64,000 nucleotides of DNA from Hyaloperonospora brassicae (taxonomy: Eukaryota; Oomycota; Peronosporomycetes; Peronosporales; Peronosporaceae). Within the stretch, counting starts at the first letter, position 1. Every line of letters starts with the position of its first letter. This document shows, one piece after another, positions 1 to 11,165 of the stretch. The DNA is taken from NCBI GenBank assembly GCA_947650285.1, contig CANTFL010000126.1, forward strand, positions 97,025 to 161,024, read 5' to 3'. A program made the translations under genes and the position numbers. A model generated the notes under the pieces. That model saw only the letters and a program-made list of their open reading frames with translations. It was not told the DNA's origin and ran no database searches.

Positions 1-1
1 A

Positions 2-670
2 CTTGGGCCTTAATATCTTGAACACTGGATCCGTCTTAAAAAGTGTCTTCAAATGGCTGTAATAGTACTGCCATTTCGCACGCTCCCGCGCTTCATTCGT
101 CTTCTTCTTCTCTCTGAACGCGATCTTCACTGGGTTGTATTCCGTCTTCGGCATCGCGATCTTATCTGGGGTTTCATCGTATTCCTCTTTGACTCCGATC
201 TTCGATTGCACGGTGTGGCCGATCTGTCGATCTTTGACATCTGATCCCACCGATCTCATCGTGGATCTTTCCAATGCGATCGATCTCGCGATTGAGTTCC
301 TCGGCTTGAGGTCGGGCGACCTCTCGACGAAGAAATAGAGTTTGGCTTTCGCCGATGTGATTTTCACCATTAGATTTTCATCCAGCAGATCGCTCTTTGC
401 AGAGCGATCTGCGGTGGCCCCCGAAAGGACCCTAGGAGGGGGTTGAGATCTATCTTCCAGATCGATTTTTCGATCTTCCTCTTCCATTTTAATTTCATCA
501 GATCCCTTCCCAAAACTCTGATGATCTGAGGATCTTGTGTTTCTGCGTGTCTGCGTCGATCGCTCTGTCGCTGACACTTCAATCCCAGATTCTTGCTTGA
601 TCTTGACATCTTTGCCAGTGGACTCACGGTGAAATCCAGAGGCCTCAGAAGATCCGGGCACGCGCACCAT
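2..670 (-). CDS. Partial repeat-associated ORF, unrecognised, runs off the window edge
   Basis: Reading the minus strand from the ATG at 670-668, the frame stays open for 223 codons to the window edge, so the protein is longer than seen. It starts MVRVPGSSEASGF. The middle is charged and Ser/Arg/Asp rich (MEEEDRKIDLEDRS). Toward the edge it becomes more regular, with KAKLYFFVERSPDLKPRN and then a basic helix-like stretch REKKKTNEARERAK followed by WQYYYSHLKTLFKTDPVF. I recognise no domain. The upstream leader is the piece found again at 14.45 kb, which suggests the first protein of a mobile element (gag-like position) rather than a host gene. The start is the first ATG after an in-frame stop a few codons upstream. 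Two other minus frames (759-370, and 1268-687 in the leader) are also open, so true exon or frameshift structure is uncertain. Confidence 0.4.
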   Translation of the reverse strand, partial: MVRVPGSSEASGFHRESTGKDVKIKQESGIEVSATERSTQTRRNTRSSDHQSFGKGSDEIKMEEEDRKIDLEDRSQPPPRVLSGATADRSAKSDLLDENLMVKITSAKAKLYFFVERSPDLKPRNSIARSIALERSTMRSVGSDVKDRQIGHTVQSKIGVKEEYDETPDKIAMPKTEYNPVKIAFREKKKTNEARERAKWQYYYSHLKTLFKTDPVFKILRPK

Positions 671-686
671 TGTGGCGAAGTCGATC

Positions 687-1268
687 TTACAAAATTACTT
701 TCGTAAGGGTCGATCTTCCACTTGCCCAGACTTGCCGACTCACGGATGGGGTACTCCAATCCGTGCCTTGTTGTATAGTCTTGTGCTCACCTTGTGTACC
801 CGTCGGTTGGGCTGGCTTGAGCTCTTCATAATGGCCTTGGGAGATGTCGATGTCGCTGAGGGTTTGGGGTTGAGAGTTCTCTTCCGGTGCGGAAATCTTC
901 ACACCACGAACGGGGGTGCTGCGATCTTTATCTTGAGTCACGGAGATCTCTATTCGGAGATGTCGCGATCTCGATCTTGGATCACACCGATCTCGATTTG
1001 TCTTCGGGATCGGGGTCTTTGCTGTGCGTGAATCTTCACTCAGCAAATTGTACTCTTGCATCGATCTTGCCTTGTGATCGGTCCGATCTGGTCTTGGGAT
1101 CGGCCGATCTTGCCGGAAGTGCGAAATGTGGGCAGATCGGTCCTTGGTTTCGCCAAAATGAAACGTGCCGATCTGCCCTGTATATCGCTTCGGTTTTGCT
1201 AGGTCTTGTCTTGAACGCCTTGTCCAGATCTTCTGACCACTTGAGCCGTCTCGCGATCTTGTGTCCAA
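687..1268 (-). other. Open frame in the GATC-rich repeat, upstream of the partial ORF
   Basis: A 193-codon minus-strand frame that starts at a TTG. Its product is hydrophilic and rich in Arg, Asp, Ser and Gln, with repeated RS/DRS-type words partly dictated by GATC codons. One stretch, GVKISAPEENSQPQTLSDID, is less repetitive and looks more protein-like. A further minus frame at 1511-1281 lies just upstream. No family is recognised. It may be an N-terminal part of the same broken element protein as the ORF at 670-2, or an artefact of a GATC-rich, stop-poor composition. I lean slightly to the second because the repeated leader copy at 14.45 kb does not preserve this frame. Confidence 0.2.
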
Positions 1269-2089
1269 TGTCCTTTTCCTTTATCTTTGTTGTGTGGCTG
1301 CTACCCTAGCAGGTGAGTTGAGTGTGAGTACTTGATCGATCCGGGCCAGATATAGACCGAGATCGCTCATCTCGATCTTGGCCAACGATCCAAGATCGGT
1401 CTTCTGTGTCTTCGTAACACGCGTGCCTTGACCCGCCGGGGAAGCCAAATCAATCTTGCCCGGAGAAGAGAAAGGAGAACGTGCGTCGTGAGCAGAAGAA
1501 GTAGAGTTCAAGTCTGTTTATTAACCAATCAAATTAATATCCAACCTATCCTTAAGCCTATTCCCAACCGTAGGTCACTCTCCAAGTCGATATCACCTTT
1601 GAGCTTGACCGCCCCTTTAAACACGTGTCGAAATTTCGTGACCTATACTTCAAAGATAGCGCTAATACTCCCGATATCGTACCTAGACACCAAAAAGGAC
1701 CAAATTCCAAATACGGTACCAAATGCCAACTTTTGGTACCGAAAAGTCCAAAATCGTATCCAAATGCCGAATGTATCTATTCCATTTTGCGACGTCAATA
1801 TGACCGGCTTCCACTGGCTCTTTCGATCTGAACTTTTGGGACATCACTCATGGATCTTTAACAAGCATGTACATCATCATACAATAGCTCCATCATCGAT
1901 ATATCCATAACCAGCACGGAACATGACCGATATGATGTCCGATTCGAGATCGTTGAGGATCGACTCCGGCCCTATATGTCTTTTTCGTTCATTGTGCATG
2001 CTCCGATAATATACTCAACGGTTTATCCGCACAATGGGACCATCCACAATTCTTACAACGGTCCCGCGGACCCCTACAAACATCCCCAC

Positions 2090-2300
2090 TTCCAGATCGG
2101 TCCATAATTAACCTAAATCAGCACTCCCTTCGGGAGACCCGTAGAGAGTGTCACCGGTCTTCAGAATGTTACAACTTCGTCACAGAGTCACATCACATCA
2201 CCTGATCTCAGATCCTTGTCCCAGATCGCTCCATGGAAATCGTTCTAACTGTCGTCTTGTCCCAGATCACCCCGTCTCAGATCGTTCCATACCCATCAGT
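2090..2300. repeat. Degenerate tandem CAGATCG-type repeat
   Basis: Variants of CAGATCGNTCCAT occur at about 2093, 2223 and 2277, with related CAGATC words between them (about 2209, 2263). Spacing is irregular, so this is a decayed or interspersed array rather than a clean tandem repeat. It belongs to the GATC-rich island. Confidence 0.4.
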
Positions 2301-5300
2301 CTGACGACAGTTGGATCGGATCGTCGATCCCATTTAGATCGCCTTCCGTCTCCTTATTGGATCGCCAGGTCCCATGGCCTCATTTTCCACCAGTAAGTGG
2401 CGTCCCAAATGTGTAGCCACCGATCCTCGTACAAAATTTGATTAGTGACTTCACCACATTAGGGTGACTCCTATCGAGAACCCCACAAGTGTGCAAGTGA
2501 TCCCGTGAAGAATTCCACGAGATTGCGCCAACCCTGATCGCGGTGTGAAGATATCAACACCGAGATTAAATCTCGACCCCATCGCAAACACGGTTAAGCT
2601 TTCCATTGACACGAGTCCACCTGGAAAAGTGCAACCCGCCCCACCAATGGCTACACAAGGTACGAAACGCTATCAACATCACGGAATTTGAGTAATCTTT
2701 CCGTTTGTCGGTCGTCCGGGCGCCATTGGAAAGTTAGGATCGACTCCTCAAAAGAGCTATCACCACTCTACCACAACTGCGAGTCCTTGATCCCTAGCCA
2801 GACAATCTAGGGGCATCACTTGATCTAAGAATGTAACTTTCTCGACGTCGTGTATCCACTAATCCGACCCGACGAGGATTCAACATGTTTAGGAAGCAGC
2901 AAACTGAACTCTTTTTAATATTAATTAATCAATAAAAATCTATTAAAATCGGTAGGCCTTTCTGTATCACGACCTTATGGGGCCGCGCATCTCATCGTTA
3001 GGATATCGACACCTTGTACCAATTTTTATCACAACAAGTGCGCTCTCTCTGGAATCTGGTTGTGACCCACACCCGGCGTGTACTCAGCTGACTCCAGGCT
3101 CGCGATATCGGATTGGGATTGGGATCTCGGATTGGGGTCGCGATCTCGAAAAAAGATCGCTATCTTCAGTAGATCTGGGTGAACCTTGAGTCATACCGCT
3201 ATCTATAGGTGATTCCGCATTCTTAATCATATTTGTCATTATATAACATATATAGTAGAGTCATCATGAATCCCACCCATTTTTTTTAACAATTTCGCTA
3301 TCCGGTACGTTTGGGTTTAAGATCGTAAGCAACTTGTCGAAGCTCATATTCTTCCAATTAAAGTCCGTTTCAAACTTATCTGATGCCGGCTATCTGTGCG
3401 AATTGAAGCGCAAACCAGCGTTAATATCTTGTAATCTCTTTGCCATATTACATTGGAATATAACATGCTTCTACTTACACATGTCGACGTATCCTTCGAG
3501 TTTAAATTTGGGACAATTGTCTTTAAGAAGAGTTACATACTTAATGCAAATGATATTTCTGTATTGTTTGGCCAGGGATATATTACTCATAAGACAGCCC
3601 CCTACTGTGATCTGATGCAGCCACATAGCAAAATAGAGAGTACACGATACCACCGTGGATTACTCTGTCAAAAATTATGAAAGACTTATGGACACTAATG
3701 TAGTTGGACACAGCGGTCTATAATAGATATGGTAAACTCGTGCAAATTATTTTCAAAGAGTTGCACAGTTAATTCAATATCACGCTCTATCGCCCTCCGA
3801 TACTAAGCTAAAACAACCAAGTTTGGCTTCGACGAAAAGCTTTGAGAAGGGTGAATTCCGTCTTAGAGACAATTACATATATTGAGCTTAGTTTACATGC
3901 AGAAAGAAATGGATTACCTTCTTAGTTTTCGTTTCTTACGAGCGAGAAGTCGATGTCGCAAATAGTTTATATATCAAAAATGTCCTAGAAAGTGGATGAT
4001 CGACATCTATTTTGATTCTTTTTAAATCCCTACAGAGTTATATGAACATATTTGACTACTCGAGATTTTAGACAGAGAATTTTGCTGGTCTTGTCGGTAT
4101 TTTGGCTGTTATTATTTCGCCGCTTCGACAAGAACATAATCATGTATGAGCAGCCTACGTCGTCAATACCACGAAAAGATGCGGATTTGATATGATTATC
4201 AGTCTGCCATTTATGACTTATAGGTAGATTGCCGTGATTATGACCACGTCAGCTACGCGTTGACGCAATAGCATCCCGGGCAAGTAGATTAATTGTGGAT
4301 GAATATAGGGAAAATAGTTAATGTTGTATTAGAATGCGTTGGACACGAATAGTCAACCAAATAAGGAATTTAATTAATTTTTTTGTTTTAACACAAATAT
4401 AGTTATAGGTAAATGTACGAGACACACACTTTAGAAGTTTTTTTTGTAGCAAAGAATATTGGTATAATGATCTACACTCTTGAAACATGAGAATCACGCA
4501 GTGATGACTCTAGATGAAGCGAAATAACCCCACAAAGACAAATAACGGCAATTCGACCTGCCTATATCTCACTTGTATGAATAAACGGTCGTTGCGTGGC
4601 GCGAAATATACAGCACTTAATGGATAGTAGTCACTTGTATATAGCGTTTATAAACAAATTGTTTTAGCGCTAACTTTACCAGCTGGACCATAAAGTATAT
4701 ATTCAATACAGGGCTCTTAGAAAAGATATCACAAACTCACACGAGAAGTAGACGAGTTAACATGCATATCTACGCATTTAAAAGGCATTGTAGCAGCTAT
4801 AAACTTTTAATAATAGGACTCGTAGGTAAATATATAAGATCCAATTTTAGGTTTGTAATTTTGAGCTAATGGGTAGCTAAAACATTGCAAGAAGATCTTG
4901 ATTAATGCCTAGAAATATATAAGAAACCGATTGCACAAGCCTATGGTGTAAACACACAGGTCAGAAGATTACGCTATTTATATAACCTTACCAAATCTGC
5001 TAATTAATCTATGTCAATATGCTAGACGCGACTTATTACAGATATTGCGTCATTGAGTAAATACCTTATCATTAATGTCGCACGGCTCCGTGATGCGAAT
5101 AATGTGCCATAATTTGATGCACAAGACCTAAACTTCCAAATACTCAACCGTTTAACACATTTACTATTCAAAACTGATTATGTAACATTTCATAATATTA
5201 GTTTTTAATACATTTGATCGTATTTGTGCGAACATGATTAGCAAGTGCCGATTGGCTTTCATCGACCACTGCAATTTAATATTCGTTGCTGTCACATGCC

Positions 5301-8300
5301 GCATGTAGATGTCTTATTTATGTCCATAACGCTATCAATCAGTATTAGATAATAGGTTATCTCAATTGTAATTACTTCTGGATTACATATTGTTTGGAGT
5401 CGAACATAAAGTACCCCTGAGGTAGTGTTAAGTCCACACAAAAATTTTACAAAAAGCTTGGGCTTGTTCAAAAGTGACAAGTACGTGGGATTCGCACACA
5501 CATATCTGTCTTTTTTCGATCGCGTCGTGACCTCCGATAAATTTATACCCTCTATCAATGTTCCTTACTTGGTGACTTACAATATGTATTGGTCAATTGT
5601 AGATTCGGTGATTCGCCTATAGTTCAGATAACATTTTATAAGCTATTACCGCTATCCCAAGTTGTTCAAAGCGCTAATTTCTGCAGCGATTGTACGTGCG
5701 CGACTCCATTGAAGTGTTTATTTGGGTTTGCAATGTTATGTCAGCTATTATCACCACTCCAGCAGCTTCCCTTGGCTGGTTTCAACTTCTTGGTCCCCAA
5801 ACCTTGTTATATACAGATACTTGATGTATTTTAACCGATAGGTGCAAAGATACCAACAGGGTATCGAGTCTCATATTTTGTTTATATATTCGAGCTGACT
5901 GGCGCAGATCTTCGCTTCGTCGATCCGAACGCTATAATTTTATTCTTAAATCTTTAGGAATAGTATCTTGCATTATCATTAGCTACAGAGGCCTTCGTCT
6001 ATCTAACACGATCCTCACTTATTATATTTATATTTTTATGTCAACTTTGTTTGAGTTTATCCCCGTCAGGTATTCGAGACTAATTATAGGATTACCCTAT
6101 ATTCAATTTATCTCTACCCAATGCTAATAATAAAAATTTACAAAATATTAGGATTTCGGAGTTTTATTGTATTCAAAACGCCTACCATTGAATAGGTAAT
6201 ATAACCCGAGATCCTCCTTGTATACCTTGTAAATTGGTTGTGTGGTGGTTTTCATGCTTCTTCGTCGACTTGGGCCATCACCGAAATTCAACGTCTTTGA
6301 TAGAGTTGATCGAGTGGCATTATTACACCCGAGCGTTTAGAAATATAAAATATGGAATTTATATGTTCTGCCTAGCTACGTTATAAAATTGGTCTGCTTA
6401 AAGTAAGTTCTCTATCTCTCGCTTTATTACGACTTAGTACTTCTTCGAAAAATGAAATTGAAACGGATATAGTTCCTATACACGATCGCAATTTTGGGAA
6501 GGTTAAGAGTCGTTGCTTCTGACCCACAATACATCTATAATTTGCTTAAAGAGCTGACAATGTTACTGAAGTCAATTGTCTGAAGCAATTGTTTCGGTAA
6601 AAGAGCGACATATATGTATATTGATGTAAATATGACTATCTGTGATGTATTCGATCTATATTACTGTGATCACAACGATTTTATCTGTATCTATGGTTTA
6701 TATACCAAATTTTTTTCCTCCTAATTATTTTGACATGTGGTCCATCCTAGGCTTATGATCATTGATTAGACCATCGCATGTTGTGTTTGCGATCGTAAGT
6801 TTTAATCGCGTTCGTTTTATGGGATCTACGCCGAATATAGGGTCCGCCAAACCGTCCATCTTTTTTTCTTCGCCAACAGTCAATTTCATTCATAGATCGC
6901 GCAATATTCGTTTGTCCATCTTTCCACATCTCCGTTTTTCCATCCATCACTCCGCGCCCACAGAATTGCGGTTGACCTCCGTCATCAGAAGATTTACGTA
7001 ATTTATATACGTTCCACCCATATACGCATTATTCTACACCCTAAAGGTCGCGGTAATTTGAGATGTATAAGAAGCAACTTTATATCGCGAAGTAAGGAGG
7101 AAGTATTTATAATTATATTTTTTGGTATAATGTCACGAACCGGCTTCGGCTCGGAGCGACAAATACCATCTTTTGATAAAATTTACCAATAATTGTGAAA
7201 AATTTGACATTGCCCATTCCCAAAATCATAATCGGTTAATAATGGATTATTGAACACAAATTACATCATATAGCGTCATAACACGTGCATTGGTCACTTG
7301 CACTCACTCCATTTGCGACATATAAGCAGATTAGAATTGACCAGATCTTCATTTAAGAAGCTTGTGTTCAGGAATAGAGACTGATACAATAAGCTTTCAG
7401 CATTTGACACGTACTCTGGTCACTATGCTTGCACTTCTGAAACCCAATGCAGATGCAAGTTCATATATACGATGGCACGACCCCTTAAGATCCATGAATA
7501 TAAACCTGATCACATAGCATAGATCATCTGTAAAAAAGACAGGGCATGCCAAATAAGCTGTACGTAAATCGGCTAATAAGTCAAAGCTGCATCTCTTTCT
7601 ACCATAGGTAAATATCGAAAAGGATAGTGTAGCTAGAACTTAATAAAACTTGAAGTACTAGTGGACAATGGCAGACGCCTGAAACCTGAAAAGCGATATT
7701 CGAAAGAACCAATCACCCCTCTTCGTAATTAGTAGAACAGGTTCGGGTTCGCGATAAAATGGCATCACCCGATGAAGGTCTAGACAAATTAAATATTTAC
7801 ATATTTGATTCGAAATAGGGAGGTTTTAATAGCTCAAGGATATTGTAATAGGAAGTTAATGATTGTTTGCACATCCATTTTTTTAATGCTGACAAACGTC
7901 CGTTCAAGTGGGAATTTGGCATTCAAAGTGTGCCTGCGTACGTAAACACCCTTAACGGAAACAATTTTAAAATATGATAAGATTTGTATATCTGGACAAG
8001 ATGCAATTAGAATGAGGATAACACAAACTACAAAAGAGAAAGTAACCGATTCATTCAAAGTGCTGATATCGATCGCTCGAGTATGAATTAACACCGAGGA
8101 GGTTTAACTTTACCAGATAATTGCTCTAATTTTCGTCTTACGTATGAAGTATTACAAAAATGCATAAAGATAAGCGAATTGCACTTGAGCAAGGATAATA
8201 TAGGCAATAATATCCGACAATCCAATGATGCTTCCATATTATAATACAACGACAGTTATCTATCAATTAATTTTATTTAAAACGACGGGATCAAGCACAA

Positions 8301-8763
8301 GGTTTAAAGTGTTGTGTAGATAATATGAAGACAACAAATTATGTAAATTGCTTGAAGCTACACTAGAAATTTTTTAACTGAAAGTAAAAAATACAGTGTG
8401 ATTGTCCTTATTGTTATGTTGCAAAAAAATCGTGCTAGGTCAAAAAGAACTTAGTAGAGACGCAGCACACAATGTGAAAGCAAAATCTTTATTTTGAGGC
8501 TCTTAAAAACACGGAAAAAAGTTATATTTGTCACAAATGTTTTAAGACGAAAGAAATCGTCTAGTATTGACAATTTGACACTGAATGAAGAAGGAGTAAT
8601 GTAGATACCGCAGGCGTCAGTGTAATGTCTGTGGTAAATAGACCTTATTATACTCTTGGTTAATGCAAAGCACCAGCCTATACACAAGCATGCACAAGTA
8701 CAGTTGGTTTTAGCTTTATCTATTGTAAACACCTACATAACCGGTGCGTATGAGACTTTTTAG

Positions 8764-8767
<4 letters not shown>

Positions 8768-8799
<32 letters not shown>
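8768..8799. repeat. (AT)16 microsatellite
   Basis: An uninterrupted alternating AT run of 32 bases, flanked by AGCGTG on the left and TGCTATAC on the right. Confidence 0.95.
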
Positions 8800-8801
<2 letters not shown>

Positions 8802-10618
8802 CTATACTTATCCAATATCGACTGATGATAATGATTGTGCTTGGTATGTATTTAGCCACAACGAGCTTGTGCTGAAGTCAACCCATTTTTATTGCCGAAG
8901 CTTTCCTTGCATCAATAGTGTATTGCCTCAATGCTATCATACATAAAGCTTTTCTAAAAAGTTAAGAAAAAACCAACCAATTGAAAAACAACTTCTGCTC
9001 AAATCAGACGCCAACTTTATTTACAGATGAAAATGATACTTTTTCGCGTTAAAACAAAAATAGTATATATAACAATTATCTGAATTAATCAGATCCGATA
9101 TCCAATTTGTCTATTTACTTTTCGTGGTTTGAAGCAAGAAAATGTATCTTTCCCATTTGGAGTTACAGTAAAACTTGCCTGATGTGTGTTACTACTAATA
9201 AACCGAGCAATTTATCATCAACATTTCTAGCGCCTACTGCAGCGCCTGTTATGTGCAAAACTGTGTTTTTCCGTCGCATATTATTGTAGTAACCTTATAC
9301 AGAAAGATCCATCGATGAATTTTGGACGTTTGACCGCCCAACCATATCATTTGGTCTAAAGGTGGTATAAATGGAGTAGAAGGCGAGCCTGTATAATTGG
9401 ACTTGAATGCTTGCATCGTGGAACAAGCATTTTGTGACGCGATTTCGACTTAGCCTAAACTATACGTTTATCAAAAAGAAATAATTTGTCACTGCATCTA
9501 CTGATGATATGCTAATGCACTGATCGTTCTAACAACATCAAATACTATTAAATATAGGATACGTTCTTTGTACTAAAAATTTGTTCCTTTTTTATTTCAT
9601 AAATTAAGTTGACTATTCATATTTTGTGCGGGACAGTATCTCTTTCGCGGCTAGAAAAATTGAAATGCCTCATCAGAAATACAATATAACTCGAAAGTCG
9701 AGCTTTGAACACATATGCAGACATAAACATTATTGCTGATTCTACAGACAACAAAAAAATGTAACAGCGGGTGAAGATCACCATGTCTGCTAGCTTATCT
9801 CAGCTAAGGGTCTAGATCGCCACAGGACAATATACGACTATATATATTTCACGCAGTATAGTGTGTACTAGGCTAAAAACAAGGAGAGTACCAAATATTG
9901 TGTATTTTAATCACACAAAGTTGTCATAGGAAATTAAATACAGGTGCGAGCATTATCATGGCATTGCAATTAAACTTTCAGACATTTCTAAAAATATAGT
10001 ACTTTTTTCGTGCTACACCTTATTTAAGTTTACTTTATAACTTTGAAAAAAAGACACAACACACCATCAAAGTTGTCACATGCGAGTAGGGAAATATTGG
10101 TGTAAGCATCTGCGTTGAAAAAGCTACGTCATTACGCAAATTTAAAAAGGTATTGGTCTGCGACGAGCACAGGTTTACTACTCGTTGAAACTCAGGTCAT
10201 GATTGTGATATGAACCGAAGTGAGTACATGTGAAGAGCGCCTTTAAAAACGACAGAAAAAACAAAAAGATCGATTTGATGTTAAAAGAGAGGATGCGCTT
10301 TTGCCGATGTATCGCCGAAAGGTTATGTCGTCGTATATCTTTACCAAGGCTCTTGAACCCAATAAAGCTCGAGAGAGCAACGGAGAGAACTTATGGTTGC
10401 AGCTCAGAAAGATATTAAATAATTCAAGTGACGTTTTCTCTGAGTGAGTACTATAATTTCTATTAATGTCGATAAGTTTTCGGAAAAGAAAGGTCTCAAA
10501 TCTATCAACTGTCAATTGGTTTACCTGTAAAAGCAAATATAAGAATTTTCACAATCCTAATACATTTAATAGCATTTATTCAGTGGAAGATTACTAGGGT
10601 TTTCAACAATCAAGACGT

Positions 10619-10644
10619 TATATATATATATATATATATATATA
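10619..10644. repeat. (TA)13 microsatellite
   Basis: An uninterrupted alternating TA run of 26 bases between CAAGACGT and GCGTTC. Confidence 0.95.
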
Positions 10645-11165
10645 GCGTTCTTCTCTGTGCTAATGTAAGTACATCTCTCGTCAAGGGATTAAATAAATAT
10701 TTTTATATATTGCCACACCAATTAAACATCTACACAACGCCCAGAGACACAAAAATACCTGAAGATTGTTCCATTAGGCTAGTAATAGCTTGTACAAGGA
10801 CAAAGCTAAATAATAGATTTGCAGAAGTGATTTGTAGATCTTTAATGTGATGTAAATATATTCCAGTATATATGTACATAGGGAGCCGTTATTGAGTCAT
10901 CCTTTTTCGCTATTAGGCCTTCACCCCATACATTAAACAAATTATTATATCTGAAGGTCCCTAAATTCTATATTGTACCGTTAAAACTTTAAAATATAGC
11001 GTTTCTTCATCTTATATTATCTAAGCAATTGCGCCCTTGACAACCCTTCTTTAAAGGCATATTAAAGGCATTAACCATCTCACAGAAGAGCTTTTTGATT
11101 CTGTGAACGACTGACGCCACGTGCTTGACGAGCTAACACTATTAAAACTATTAAAAGGCAACAAA

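Larger units (their letters stand above)
1..3200. repeat. GATC-rich repeat-derived island
   Basis: This block is visibly GC-richer than the following sequence and full of GATC. I count roughly 45 GATC sites in bases 1-1,440, about one per 31 bases, against about 5-6 expected at even base composition. The minus strand carries long overlapping open frames (670 to the edge, 1268-687, 1511-1281). Local hairpins are present, for example arms AGATCGCTCT and AGAGCGATCT at about 387-410, and CGGTACCAAA (1714-1723) with TTTGGTACCG (1732-1741). Between 2090 and 2300 a CAGATCGNTCCAT-like unit recurs. A 100-base part of the block (about 665-765) is repeated at 14,452-14,556, so it is dispersed. It may be the 5' part of a retroelement on the minus strand, but I could not define LTR ends, PBS or pol. 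The right limit near 3,200 is set by base composition only. Confidence 0.6.
3201..11165. other. AT-rich stretch without a supported gene
   Basis: Only short open frames (under about 100 codons) occur on either strand, with no recognisable domain, no signal-peptide-plus-body architecture and no supporting codon composition. The sequence reads as decayed noncoding DNA. It contains two (TA)n microsatellites. A pyrimidine-rich patch at about 6,850-6,960 repeats CCATC-like words. I found no tRNA, rRNA or LTR in it by eye. Confidence 0.6.

Noticed and set aside
1281..1300. Possible LTR end and primer site on the minus strand (CACACAACA then ATTGGACACAAG).
   Set aside because: No second LTR copy is in the window, and the match to a known PBS is weak.
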